The notes under the pieces: generated by a model
What the model was told of the DNA's origin: nothing
Databases searched by the model: none
The model's input: only the letters and a program-made list of their open reading frames with translations
DNA from: Blastocatellia bacterium
GTDB taxonomy: Bacteria; Acidobacteriota; Blastocatellia; UBA7656; JADIYM01
Length of the DNA stretch: 64,000 nt
Reading direction: 5' to 3'
Assembly: GCA_016705245.1 (NCBI GenBank)
Contig: JADIYM010000008.1
Span: 1 to 64,000, forward strand
Program-made: the position numbers and the translations under genes
Shown here: positions 1 through 9,006 of the stretch, piece after piece
Numbering within the stretch: position 1 is the first letter of the stretch
How the letters are laid out: every line of letters starts with the position of its first letter

Positions 1-565
1 TGGCGTATTCCTTCGTCGCGGCTTCGGGAAGCTGGTTGTCGGAGTAGTAACGCCCCGAATCGCCGGTGAAGAACACGTCGGTGGACTGGAGCGCGGCCGG
101 ACCCTTTGGCGGTACGTTCTCGAGGATCACGACCCGGCTCGGCTTCGAGACCGCGAAATGCGGCTCGGCCGTGATGAACATCGCGAACGTCTCGAACCGC
201 GTCGTCGCGCGAAGCTTGCTGCGGCTGCCGGAGAGGAGAAACTCGCCCATGTTCTCGACCTGGCCCTCCGGCGTGACGGCCCAGAGCACGTATGTCGTGT
301 AGTCGGCGCCGAGCAGGTACGCAGGGACCATGTCATCGAGCTCGATCTCGACCTGGGTCAGGCCGCGCATGCGGAGCACCTCGGCGCCGGCGTTGGCGCG
401 AGGCGTTCGGGTGGTTCCGGCGAGTTGAACGCGGAGCTTGCCCTTCGGCGGATAGGTTATGGCAAGCGTCCGGCGCTTGGTGTCGCCGCCGCCGGATTGC
501 TGCGCGAACGCGGCGCCGGCGAGGAGTGCGATGACTGCAAGAACAACCGCGGTCCGTCGAATCAT
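1..565 (-). CDS. secreted protein of unknown function (3' end off the window)
   Basis: The first 188 codons are visible and the reading frame runs off the left edge without a stop. The ATG at 565 is preceded by GAGGTG eight bases upstream. The N-terminus is a clear signal peptide (MIRRTAVVLAVIALLAGAAF then AQQ), so the protein is exported. The mature part is beta-rich and contains a segment around YTTYVLWAVTPEG, followed by a region ending in VVILEN. I do not recognise a named family. It is followed, on the other side of a palindromic repeat, by the end of a same-strand membrane-protein gene, so it is probably transcribed separately from it. Confidence 0.75.
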   Translation of the reverse strand, partial: MIRRTAVVLAVIALLAGAAFAQQSGGGDTKRRTLAITYPPKGKLRVQLAGTTRTPRANAGAEVLRMRGLTQVEIELDDMVPAYLLGADYTTYVLWAVTPEGQVENMGEFLLSGSRSKLRATTRFETFAMFITAEPHFAVSKPSRVVILENVPPKGPAALQSTDVFFTGDSGRYYSDNQLPEAATKEYA

Positions 566-666
566 GCGTGCTTCACCTCGGTTTGTGGGTGGTCGGGTAC
601 CAGGAAGCCTACAGCGTCAACGCTCAAAACGGCGAGACGGGGGAAGAAATTTCATGGTTTGTGGAA

Positions 667-786
667 GAGTTGACAGGATTACAGGATTTTCAGGATTAAC
701 AGGAGCCGCTTTGATAAGCTGGAACTCCGTCCGCAATACCAAAGCGAATCCTGTTAATCCTGAAAATCCTGCAATCCTGTCAACTC
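667..786. repeat. CAGGATT-type long inverted repeat (family 2)
   Basis: Two arms of about 37 bases, each starting GTTGACAGGATTACAGGA and built of four CAGGATT units at 9-10 base steps, face each other across a spacer of about 45 bases. It sits just past the 3' end of the membrane-protein gene on the minus strand. The same element recurs near 17.0, 17.95 and 49.2 kb. Confidence 0.9.
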
Positions 787-791
787 GCGCC

Positions 792-2816
792 CTACCGCCA
801 CTTCGCCTCAATCGGCCCGATGCGCTCCTGCAGATGGATCAACTGCGCGTCAAACCCCGGCGCATCCGGATTCCCGCTCGCCTGCAGCCTCCCGCGCACC
901 GACTGGATTCGTCTCCTCAAATCCACGATCTCAGCCCGCGCCTCGCCCTTCCCCAACATCCTCGCCAACCTCGACTCCGACCTTCTCTCCAGCGAATCGA
1001 TCTGCCGCGTGAACTCCGCAATGATCGACAGGTACGCCGTCCGCTGCAGATCCGCAATCTGCTCGGCACGTTCGGCCAGGTCCGTCGCCCGATCTCCCAG
1101 CCGCTCCGTGCGAGCCGTCAGATCCTTCGCCGTCTCGTCCAGATCCTCTGCGATCGCCTCCGCCGTTCCCTGAAGCTCGTCGTCCCTCTTCTCGAGCGCA
1201 TCGGCGCGCCGATCCAGCGACTCCGTCCTCGTTTCGAACTGATCTCCAAGGTTGATGATCCTCGTGTTCGCACTGCGCGCCAGATCGGCGGCCTCGACCG
1301 CGCGGCTCGACGCATCCCGCGCCGCGCCCTCTGACGATACAATCCGGCCGCCGAGCATTCCGGCCGTGGATTCGAGCTGCGACTGCCCGGTTTCGAGCGA
1401 CCTGTTCATCCGGCGCAGTTCCTCGATCTCGCGATTCGCCGCCTCGAGCTCCTCGTTGAGCGCTTTCAGCTTCTTCCGCGTGTCGTAGTCCGCATCGTCG
1501 AAAGCCTTCTGGAGCGAAGCGACCCGCACGTCGATCGGCGGCAGCGGAGCCTCGTCGGGCACGCCATCACCATCGGTGTCGATCGTTGCCCCCGGGCCTC
1601 CCGGCCCGACGTCCGTGCCTTCCCCCGGCACTGGCGAGTTCAACGCGGCGCCCGGTCCGCCGCCCGCGGACCGCAACGACGTCGGAAGCATGACGAAGCG
1701 GTTCATCAGCCGCGCCTGTGTGGCCATCGGCCGGCCGTCGGTGCTGCGCGTCGCCATCCAGACGGCCCAGAGGCCGAAAACCAGGATCGTGACGATCGCC
1801 ACCGCGCGCACGAAGCCGCGATGCACACGGCAGACCACCTCCGAGGAATTGCCGTAGTAGCCTGGATGGCCCTCGAGCTCCTGCTGCTCGGGATACGAGT
1901 AATACGCGTCGCGCATTGACTCGATCCGGGCGATCAGCCCGACGAGCTTCGCCTTCGCCGCGATCCACCCCACGAGAAGGAGGAACGGCCCGAAGAGGTA
2001 CACGGCGAGATATGCCGCGATCATTGCGCCGAAAAAGACGAGTCCGGCAATGCGAATCCGGCGGAACAACTCGCCGTAATATGCCCGTCGAACGTTTACG
2101 TCGCGGTCCCGAAGAAACGGCTCGGCCTGCCAGATCGACAGGAACCGCTGGTTCGCCGGGCCGACCAGGACGTCCACGTCGATGTCGCGCGAATAGATGC
2201 GGTTCCGCTCGATGTAATCCTTCAGCCACTCTCGAAACTTGACCTGGTCGTGCTCCTGGTCGACGAACTGGCCGATGTGCGCCAGCGCATCGGGGCTCGC
2301 CCACGCCGCCGCATCGTTCGTGTCGAACCGGTTCGTCAGCCACCGACCGGGACCCGTTCGAAGGTACTGCTCGTAGTCGGCCCGGAACTTCGGATCCTTG
2401 AGCAGCCAGTTCATGTCGAGCCACTTCACGTAGGCGTCGTATTCGGCGGTTTTTCGCGACTCGACGAACTGGTGGATGGCGTCAGGCGCGAACGCCGGAT
2501 TCTGCGTGCCGCCGGCTGCAAACACGTACCAGGTGGCTCCGGCCGACGCCAGCAGCAGCAGCACCGTTGCCGGGACCGAGACCCTCCAGGATCGAACGTA
2601 GCGCCCTGCCCAGAGCATCACGAACGAGACGAACGGCGTGACGAAGAAAAACGCGAACACGAACAGGATCAGGAAGACGACCGAGAAGCGAGCCGCCGTG
2701 GGCATGTAGCCGGTTTCGGGCGACGGAGGACGGTTGGCGACATTGGCATATGCGACGCCGAGAATGAGGATGGCCACGAGCGCTACCTGCTGTGCGACGA
2801 CGAGCAGAAGTGTCAT
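792..2816 (-). CDS. multi-spanning membrane protein with C-terminal coiled coil
   Basis: 674 residues. Hydrophobic segments lie near residues 3-24, 44-71, 79-100, 255-290 (one or two spans) and 345-362. A short acidic DTDGDGVPD stretch (about residue 425) resembles a thrombospondin type-3 calcium loop. From about 445 to 650 the sequence is a long heptad-like coiled coil rich in Glu, Arg and Ala. The layout (membrane anchor, acidic linker, rod) suggests an envelope scaffold or sensor, but this is inference and I recognise no named family. The start overlaps the stop of the small upstream gene by ATGA, so the two are probably translated together. Confidence 0.8.
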   Translation of the reverse strand: MTLLLVVAQQVALVAILILGVAYANVANRPPSPETGYMPTAARFSVVFLILFVFAFFFVTPFVSFVMLWAGRYVRSWRVSVPATVLLLLASAGATWYVFAAGGTQNPAFAPDAIHQFVESRKTAEYDAYVKWLDMNWLLKDPKFRADYEQYLRTGPGRWLTNRFDTNDAAAWASPDALAHIGQFVDQEHDQVKFREWLKDYIERNRIYSRDIDVDVLVGPANQRFLSIWQAEPFLRDRDVNVRRAYYGELFRRIRIAGLVFFGAMIAAYLAVYLFGPFLLLVGWIAAKAKLVGLIARIESMRDAYYSYPEQQELEGHPGYYGNSSEVVCRVHRGFVRAVAIVTILVFGLWAVWMATRSTDGRPMATQARLMNRFVMLPTSLRSAGGGPGAALNSPVPGEGTDVGPGGPGATIDTDGDGVPDEAPLPPIDVRVASLQKAFDDADYDTRKKLKALNEELEAANREIEELRRMNRSLETGQSQLESTAGMLGGRIVSSEGAARDASSRAVEAADLARSANTRIINLGDQFETRTESLDRRADALEKRDDELQGTAEAIAEDLDETAKDLTARTERLGDRATDLAERAEQIADLQRTAYLSIIAEFTRQIDSLERRSESRLARMLGKGEARAEIVDLRRRIQSVRGRLQASGNPDAPGFDAQLIHLQERIGPIEAKWR

Positions 2817-3079
2817 TGCCAGCTTGCTGCCCCAGAAGTTCGTCGTGATGCGGCGCCACCACGACGTCCTGGTCTCGACCTCGGCTGCGGCGCTTGCCCG
2901 CTCGAGGCCGGGTCCGGGTACCGCGACACGGCCGTGGCGAGGCGTCGTCGCAGCGTGCCGATCTTCACGAGGGCGGCGAGCTTCCGGAACGGCATCGGTC
3001 TCGATGCGTCACGATCGAGCATCGCGATGTAGTCCTGGATCGGGTCGGCGTCGCCGTCGAGGCGCTTTTCGGTCTGCAT
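2813..3079 (-). CDS. small basic protein, translationally coupled to membrane protein
   Basis: 88 residues beginning MQTEKRLDGDADPIQDYIAM, with an Arg/Pro/Ser-rich, strongly basic C-terminal half and no membrane segment. The ATG at 3079 is chosen over an upstream in-frame Met because it lies just past the end of the preceding lipoprotein gene. Its stop overlaps the next start as ATGA, which argues that it is a real gene. A basic cytoplasmic partner of the downstream membrane protein is plausible but unproven. The shoulder motif before the start is weak (GAGAAA). No family recognised. Confidence 0.55.
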   Translation of the reverse strand: MQTEKRLDGDADPIQDYIAMLDRDASRPMPFRKLAALVKIGTLRRRLATAVSRYPDPASSGQAPQPRSRPGRRGGAASRRTSGAASWQ

Positions 3080-3096
3080 GGCGTTTCTCGGCAGTC

Positions 3097-3912
3097 TCAG
3101 GTCTGAAAATTCTGAACGGTTCCCACGATCAGGCCCGTGATGGCGTCGACATAGACTGTCCACGTCATACCATCGCCGGCCTCGACTTCCCAGCAGAGCC
3201 GGATGGCAACGGTCGACTCGGTTTCGTGCGGATACACGACGAGTCGCTTGACCTGGACGTGTGCGGGGTCCGAGACGGTCAGCGTCTGGGGAACCCCGCG
3301 TTTGTCTCCGTAAGTAAAGGACGTCCCGACCACGCGCTCGCCAGCGGTCACTCGCGTGAGGCGAGGTTCCGGAAGCTCGGCCAGGGGAATCGTCGTCACC
3401 GACATCTGGATCAACTCACCGTCGGGCGACACCGTGAATTCGAGCCGACCCGCCGGCGAGGCGATCGGATGCGCGAATCCGTTCTGCGTGAACGTGTACA
3501 GATTGCCGATTCCACCAAGGGTCCTGACGCCCTCGAGCGAAAGCGTCGACGGCGCAACGCCGAGCAACTGCGAATAATCGGCAATGAACTTGCGCAGGAG
3601 CAGCCGGATCTCGCCGTCGTCGAGCGCACCGGCAGCAGACGTGCCGAGTCGGATCGGCCCGATGCCGAGGATCGACTGTGGCGTGTGCAGGACGGGCGTG
3701 AGCTCGGGAACGCGACGGCGCTCGAGAGGCACGCCGTGGGCCTCGAAGAGCCGGGCCCACTCGGCGTTCATGGTCTCGCGATGTTCGCGTGACTCGACGA
3801 GCGTGAGCGGGTAGTTCGATGGTGTATCGGTTCCTGCGGACACGGACGTCTGGATCGGAGAGCCGCAGCCGGCGACGGCGGCGGCGAGAACGATGACCGC
3901 GACGGCGGGCAT
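3097..3912 (-). CDS. lipoprotein with FTP/PepSY-like propeptide fold
   Basis: 271 residues from the ATG at 3912. The N-terminus is a lipoprotein signal (hydrophobic run ending in VAGC), which fixes the start; a Met 31 codons upstream is possible but gives an over-long n-region. The middle, with LGVAPSTLSLEGVRTLGG, resembles the FTP propeptide motif of thermolysin-type proteases. The C-terminus, WTVYVDAITGLIVG, is a typical PepSY ending. No protease domain follows, so this looks like a free-standing inhibitor or chaperone-like propeptide tethered to a membrane. It is transcribed divergently from the SAM hydrolase gene. Function is inferred from motif resemblance. Confidence 0.7.
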   Translation of the reverse strand: MPAVAVIVLAAAVAGCGSPIQTSVSAGTDTPSNYPLTLVESREHRETMNAEWARLFEAHGVPLERRRVPELTPVLHTPQSILGIGPIRLGTSAAGALDDGEIRLLLRKFIADYSQLLGVAPSTLSLEGVRTLGGIGNLYTFTQNGFAHPIASPAGRLEFTVSPDGELIQMSVTTIPLAELPEPRLTRVTAGERVVGTSFTYGDKRGVPQTLTVSDPAHVQVKRLVVYPHETESTVAIRLCWEVEAGDGMTWTVYVDAITGLIVGTVQNFQT

Positions 3913-4044
3913 CGCCACGGAACGTGTTGCGTTGCAGATATTTATCAAGCTGTTCAACGGCCGATTATCTGCTGTGACGCGAATCGTTGGCAAGTGGTTT
4001 CTCATGCGGGTCGGATGCCGGACAGGGTCGAATCCCGTTGCCTT

Positions 4045-4070
4045 TGCGCAACCTGCCCATCTGGTATCAT
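4045..4070 (+). promoter_or_regulatory. candidate sigma-70 promoter for SAM hydrolase gene
   Basis: An extended -10 element, TGGTATCAT (TATCAT at 4065-4070), lies 36 bases before the start codon. The -35 is weak (TTTGCG-like). The same TGGTATC core appears before hsp20. Confidence 0.4.
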
Positions 4071-4105
4071 TGCCGGCCGAAAGCGAACGACAACGCGGAG
4101 GACGA

Positions 4106-4912
4106 ATGGCCCAGAAGCGGCAGTTGATCACGCTGCTGACCGACTTCGGAACGGCGGATCACTATGTTGGCGCGATGAAGGGCGCGGCGTATTCGGTTTA
4201 TCCGGAGATCGAATTCGTCGACATCTCGCACGAAGTGCCGAATCACGACATCTTTGGCGCCGCGTATGTGCTTCGGGGAGCCTACTCGACGTTTCCGAGG
4301 TTCACGTTGCACGTTGTCGTCGTGGATCCGGGCGTCGGATCCACGCGCCGGCCGATACTGGTGATGACGGACAGCTACAACTTCATCGGGCCCGACAATG
4401 GCGTGTCCAGCTTCATCTACCAGCTGGAGACGGTGAACCGGCTTGTTCACCTGCACGTTCCCTACTACTTCCGCCAGCCGGTGAGCTCGACGTTCCACGG
4501 TCGAGACATTTTCGCGCCGATCGCCGCGTGGGTCGCGAAGGGAAACGATCCGCGAAAGATGGGCGACGAGATCTCGGATTATGTGCGGCTCGACGCTCCG
4601 GTGCCGAAGCAGGTCGCGCCGACGATGCTCAAGGGCGCGGTGATGCACGTGGATCGGTTTGGAAATCTCGTGACGAACTTTACGGCGGCGCATCTGCCGG
4701 AGGAACGAATGGCGAGGGCGAGGTTGCGCGTTAACGGAAAGGAGATCCACCAGGTCGTCTCGCATTACGCCGAGGTTCAGGGGCAGGCGCCGTTTGCTTA
4801 TATTGGATCGCAGGGGTTTGTGGAGATCGCGGTTGCAAAGGCGTCGGCGGCGCGGGCGCTCGAGGCACGACGGGGGATGGAGGTGGATCTGGCGTTCCCG
4901 GTGGTGGAGTAG
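4106..4912 (+). CDS. S-adenosyl-L-methionine hydrolase (adenosine-forming), DUF62 family
   Basis: 268 residues, the usual length for this family, which cleaves SAM to adenosine and methionine using an activated water (hydroxide). Family motifs are intact: LLTDFGTADHYVG near the N-terminus, VVVDPGVGS around residue 70, PDNG, and STFHGRDIFAP. The C-terminal half begins after RFGNLVTNF. The start is the ATG at 4106, placed after GCGGAGGACG; upstream in-frame codons lack family similarity. It stands alone on the plus strand and is followed by a REP cluster. Related halogenases of the fold cannot be excluded, but the bacterial housekeeping hydrolase is much commoner. Confidence 0.92.
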   Translation: MAQKRQLITLLTDFGTADHYVGAMKGAAYSVYPEIEFVDISHEVPNHDIFGAAYVLRGAYSTFPRFTLHVVVVDPGVGSTRRPILVMTDSYNFIGPDNGVSSFIYQLETVNRLVHLHVPYYFRQPVSSTFHGRDIFAPIAAWVAKGNDPRKMGDEISDYVRLDAPVPKQVAPTMLKGAVMHVDRFGNLVTNFTAAHLPEERMARARLRVNGKEIHQVVSHYAEVQGQAPFAYIGSQGFVEIAVAKASAARALEARRGMEVDLAFPVVE

Positions 4913-4964
4913 GGGGGGGCCACGACTCTCTTGTAGCCAGGGTCCGTGAGCAAGAGCCACGTTT

Positions 4965-5354
4965 GACCCAGAACCCCGAGCGCAGCGAGGGGCCGACGTG
5001 TGGACCCGAGTCGTGGAGAGAGAGGGTCGTGGAGCGGACTGCCTGATATGTCGGCCCGACCGGTAGCGCCAGGATCCTGTCTCCGTGAGTGTTTGCGAGA
5101 TTTACGTCGGCCCCTCGCTGCGCTCGGGGTTCTGGGTCAACGGTAGCTTGTTTTCACGGCCTGATCGAAAGCGCTACGGTTGACCCAGAACCCCGAGCGC
5201 AGCGAGGGGCCGACGTGTGGACCCGAGTCGTGGAGAGAGAGAGTCGTGGAGCGGACTCCCCGATTTCACGGCCCGACCGGTAGCGCCAAGAGCCTGTCTC
5301 GGTGAGAGTACGCCGTTGAACGTCGGCCCCTCGCTGCGCTCGGGGTTCTGGGTC
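4965..5354. repeat. two tandem copies of an inverted REP pair (family 1, variant A)
   Basis: Four REP cores CCCCGAGCGCAGCGAGGGG lie at 4965-4997 (+), 5106-5138 (-), 5182-5214 (+) and 5322-5354 (-), each flanked by GACCCAGAA on one side and GCCGAC on the other. The spacer of the first pair (GTGTGGACCCGAGTCGTGGA and onward) is repeated in the second, so a unit of about 215 bases has been duplicated. This fills the gap between the SAM hydrolase gene and the minus-strand propeller gene. Confidence 0.9.
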
Positions 5355-5369
5355 AACGGTAGCTTGTGG

Positions 5370-7703
5370 TCAGAACCCCCTCGCCACGACAACAGAGCCC
5401 GGGAAGCGCGCGAGATCCGGATACGCCAGCTGCGGCAACGGCGTGACGAATGAAACGTGAGTCGCGATCGAGTCGCCATCGATGTCGACCACCACCCCGC
5501 CTCCCGTCACCGACAACACCCGAGTCCCCACCGGCAGGAACATCCTCTCCGTCGCCGCATCGATCGACAGACTCCCCCCGCCGAACACACCAAACGGATC
5601 CCCACCAACATCAACTGCGCTGTCCAGCCGCAGTCCCCCATCCGCAACTTCCACATACGCGATCGGTCCGCCACCCTCCGGCAGCACCGCCAGCAATCGG
5701 TCCCTCACGAACACGACTCCACGTCCCGTCGCGACGTTCGACGACAGATCCTCGACCTCTCCCGTCAGCAGACTCTGCTGCAGCACCCGCATCCTGTTCA
5801 TCATCCAGACGCGCGTCGCGTCCCCGTCGTACGCCACCCTCGGCGCCACCGGATCGAGCGTCGCCTGCAGCTCCATCCGGTCGATCACGGTCACCCCACC
5901 ACCCTCGCCAAGGGCGCACCGCACGATCGTGTCCGTGCCCTCGAGTGCGTAGAACCGCGTTCCGTTCGAGCCAATCGCCGGATTCGTCAGCCGCGACCCC
6001 GCCCCACCAATCGCGAACCGGGTCGAGAAGCCGGTAACGAGGTTCACCCTCCACACCGCATCGTCCGCGGTCACGAACGCAAGCTGCTCAGACGGATGAA
6101 ACACGATACACGGCGCCACGGACGGCGGCTCGGCGCCCGGCGTCGACGAGCCGACCTGCGAGATGCGTCCATCGTCGTCGACCTCGAATACTCCGATTCC
6201 GCCCCCGGCCGATACCACGAGCGTCCGGCGATCCGGTGCGACCGCGACGAGCCCCATCGACGGTCCCAGTTCCACCCGATCCAGCAGGCTGCCCGCACTC
6301 ACATTGAAGCTGAACAGCGCGTCCGCGGCGTCCGACGCGACGACGGCGTAGAACCTGTTCGCGAAACTCACCGCGCGATCGCCCGGCCGCACGAGCACGC
6401 CGGGCAGGCGTTCGAAGCGGACCGCGCCTGGGTCGTCGAACTCACGGCGAATGATCGGAAGGACCGTCACTCCACCCGGGCCCATCGGCACCAGCGGCCC
6501 GACATTCGGGCTTCCGCTGACGAGGAGGCGTTTGCCATCCGACGTGAATGAGAAACCGTCGGCCGAGCCAATGGCCGTCGTGCGGTCGAGCTCCCGTCGC
6601 GTCTCGACGTCGATTAGCAGCAGCGTCGAGGACTGGGGAAAACTTGCGACGGCGACAGCTCCGGTCGGGTCGAACTCGAGCCTTCCGATTTCGCCGAGTC
6701 CGTCACCGAGCGGCAGAAGCTTCGGATCGCCCTTGGCCAGGCCTCGGCCGTCGCCCTCGAAAAAGGCGATGGAAGTCGGCAGTCCCGTCGACGCGCTCAC
6801 ACGCGCGACGCCAATCGTCGAACCGTCGGGCGTCGCCGCCACCGGCGAGGAATACCGATCGGGAAGCGGCGCCGGTGCGCGAGCGGTCTGTTTTCCCTTC
6901 AGGCTCAGGCCGACGAGCGCCGCGCCGCCGCTGTCGACGGTGAACGCAACCCGGCCCCGCTTGCCGAGCGTCGTGAACTGCGAATACGCGTCGCCCGAAA
7001 AACCGCCCCGGACGTATTCGCCCGTCTGCGACAGGTTGCCGTTCGTCTTGTGGCGCAGAAAAACGAGACGCTCCGACGTCAGAACTTCGATCGCGCGGCG
7101 ATCCGCTGCGTAGCGCACTTCGATCGGCACTTCCAAGGCCCCGAGTCCGAACGCGTCGAGCACCTCGCCCGTGTCTGTGTCTACCGTCGCGATTCGAGGC
7201 GCTGTCCCGCCGAGGGCGACGACCGCGAGCGCGCCGTCATCCGTTAGCCGGACGATCACCGGCAACGCCTCGCCGAGGTCGCTTCGTGCCGACACGACTC
7301 CGTCGTTCGTTACGTCGTAGAACCGCGCGGTCCCGGCGGCGACGAGCGCGAGGACGCGTCCGTTCGACGAAAGCGTCAGCGGCGTGGCAGCGGCCGCATC
7401 GGATTCGAGCGCGGCAAAGGTCTCGAGCCCGAGGTCCACCGCGCGGACGTATTCGCCCGTTGCGAGCTCGAACGTACACAGCAGTCGATTCCCCGCGACC
7501 GCGAACCCGAACTCGCCCCCGGGATGCGCAACCGGCGGGGCGCTCGCCGAGACGGTGAACCCTCCCGAGTCAGGCGTGAAGCGTTCGACGATGGCCGAGC
7601 CCTGTCCGCCAGCCGATTGTGGCGCGATGAGTGCGACGACGCCCGCGACCGCAAGCACCGCGGCCACGGGAGGACGCCACAGACTATTTCGCCCGATATG
7701 CAT
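5370..7703 (-). CDS. secreted beta-propeller (WD40/YVTN-like) protein
   Basis: 777 residues from the ATG at 7703; this Met opens a signal peptide (MHIGRNSLWRPPVAAVLAVA...), while the longer open frame upstream is out of character. The whole mature part consists of short repeated blades with patterns such as AVAPDRRTLVVSAGGG, VAATPDGSTIGVARVS and LTLSSNGRVLALVAAG, typical of lactonase-like or YVTN beta-propellers. No catalytic residues are evident. It overlaps the 3' end of the upstream BNR lipoprotein gene by 20 bases, so the two form an operon and may both act in the envelope. Confidence 0.8.
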   Translation of the reverse strand: MHIGRNSLWRPPVAAVLAVAGVVALIAPQSAGGQGSAIVERFTPDSGGFTVSASAPPVAHPGGEFGFAVAGNRLLCTFELATGEYVRAVDLGLETFAALESDAAAATPLTLSSNGRVLALVAAGTARFYDVTNDGVVSARSDLGEALPVIVRLTDDGALAVVALGGTAPRIATVDTDTGEVLDAFGLGALEVPIEVRYAADRRAIEVLTSERLVFLRHKTNGNLSQTGEYVRGGFSGDAYSQFTTLGKRGRVAFTVDSGGAALVGLSLKGKQTARAPAPLPDRYSSPVAATPDGSTIGVARVSASTGLPTSIAFFEGDGRGLAKGDPKLLPLGDGLGEIGRLEFDPTGAVAVASFPQSSTLLLIDVETRRELDRTTAIGSADGFSFTSDGKRLLVSGSPNVGPLVPMGPGGVTVLPIIRREFDDPGAVRFERLPGVLVRPGDRAVSFANRFYAVVASDAADALFSFNVSAGSLLDRVELGPSMGLVAVAPDRRTLVVSAGGGIGVFEVDDDGRISQVGSSTPGAEPPSVAPCIVFHPSEQLAFVTADDAVWRVNLVTGFSTRFAIGGAGSRLTNPAIGSNGTRFYALEGTDTIVRCALGEGGGVTVIDRMELQATLDPVAPRVAYDGDATRVWMMNRMRVLQQSLLTGEVEDLSSNVATGRGVVFVRDRLLAVLPEGGGPIAYVEVADGGLRLDSAVDVGGDPFGVFGGGSLSIDAATERMFLPVGTRVLSVTGGGVVVDIDGDSIATHVSFVTPLPQLAYPDLARFPGSVVVARGF

Positions 7704-8958
7704 GAACGCCGAGGTCGCTCGTCGCAAAGCCGCGGCCCGGAGCGACAAGGACGAATGCCGTGTATGTCGGTTGCGGCTCCCCGGCCTTGTAGAGAGGATC
7801 CGTCGTCTCGACGACCGTGCCGGTCGTCCAGTCGTGCGTCGATGCGTCCGACCACGTGGCGCCGCCATCGGTGGTTCGGAAAACCTTTCCTCCGCTCCCG
7901 ACAGCCACGCCGTTCTGCGCGTCGATGAAATGCACGGATCGAAGCGACGCCGCCACCTTCGTCTTCACCTCCCACGTCGCGCCGCCGTCCTTCGTTGCGA
8001 GGATCGCACTCGGCCCGGGATCTCCGGCATCGTCCTCGGTTGCCCCGACGATCCAGCCGTTGTTCGCGTCGAGAAAGAAGACGGACTGCGGGACCTGTTT
8101 CGCCTCCGGCATCGTCGCAATGTTCCAGGTCGATCCACCGTCGGTCGTTCGCAGGACGGCGCCGGTATCGTCCTCGTCGATCGAGCCACCGACCACCCAT
8201 CCATTCGTCGAGTCGGTGAACGAACTGCGCGACAGTCCATAGGAAGGCAGATCGGCGGCGAGCGTCACCGGCTGCCACGTCTCACCGCCGTTTGTGGTTC
8301 GCACGACCACCGGTCGCGTCTTGGTCGTTATGGAACCCGGTTTCGCACCCTGCGACGATTCCTCGCGGCTGCCGAAGGCCCAGCCGTCCTTCTCGGACTT
8401 GAACGTGACGCCGAGCATCTCGACGTAATCCGAGGCAATGATCTGCGGCGGCGCGTTCCGATTCGCGGCGCCCGTAGGCGGTTTGACCGGCGCGACGGGC
8501 TTTGTCTCGATGGTGTATTTCAGCGAGAAAAGATCGATGTCGTTCGAGGCCACCCACGACTCTCCGCCGTCGGACGTCGTATACACAACGCCGCCATCGC
8601 TGATGGCCGCGCCATTGCTGGCGTCGAGGAAATCGATGCCAACGAGCTCGGTCTGTTCCGTGCGCAGCACGCACTTCCACGTTGCGCCGCCGTCGGTCGT
8701 CCGTATCAGGACGCTTCCGGTATACCCGACGTCGTTGGTTCCATAGGCGAAGGCCGTCCTGGCGTCGACCATTTCGACTGCGTGCAGAGTCGTGTTTTCG
8801 CGCTCCTCGACCGAGCCCGGCGGGTTCGTTCGGGCGCCGGCCGCAGCTCCTGGCTTGTTTCCGGCGGTCTGCCTGGCCGGCTCGGTCTGGCACGCGGTGA
8901 CGGTGAGACTCGTGGCGATTGCGCAGACGAGCAGGAATGTGTGCGAACGGTTCCTCAT
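7684..8958 (-). CDS. lipoprotein with BNR/Asp-box propeller (Ycf48-like)
   Basis: 424 residues. The N-terminus is a lipoprotein signal (TSLTVTAC). The mature protein carries at least five Asp-box repeats of the form TTDGGATW or TNGGETW, each preceded by strands with GWxVG, as in Ycf48-like and sialidase-type beta-propellers. This bacterium shows no photosystem genes here, so the name Ycf48 would only describe the fold. The start is preceded by GGAG. It is the first gene of a two-gene unit with the downstream beta-propeller. Confidence 0.85.
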   Translation of the reverse strand: MRNRSHTFLLVCAIATSLTVTACQTEPARQTAGNKPGAAAGARTNPPGSVEERENTTLHAVEMVDARTAFAYGTNDVGYTGSVLIRTTDGGATWKCVLRTEQTELVGIDFLDASNGAAISDGGVVYTTSDGGESWVASNDIDLFSLKYTIETKPVAPVKPPTGAANRNAPPQIIASDYVEMLGVTFKSEKDGWAFGSREESSQGAKPGSITTKTRPVVVRTTNGGETWQPVTLAADLPSYGLSRSSFTDSTNGWVVGGSIDEDDTGAVLRTTDGGSTWNIATMPEAKQVPQSVFFLDANNGWIVGATEDDAGDPGPSAILATKDGGATWEVKTKVAASLRSVHFIDAQNGVAVGSGGKVFRTTDGGATWSDASTHDWTTGTVVETTDPLYKAGEPQPTYTAFVLVAPGRGFATSDLGVHAYRAK

Positions 8959-9006
8959 CTTAAAGAACTCCGTGATCGGGCGGGCCGTGGCCTCGCGTTC
9001 CGATCG

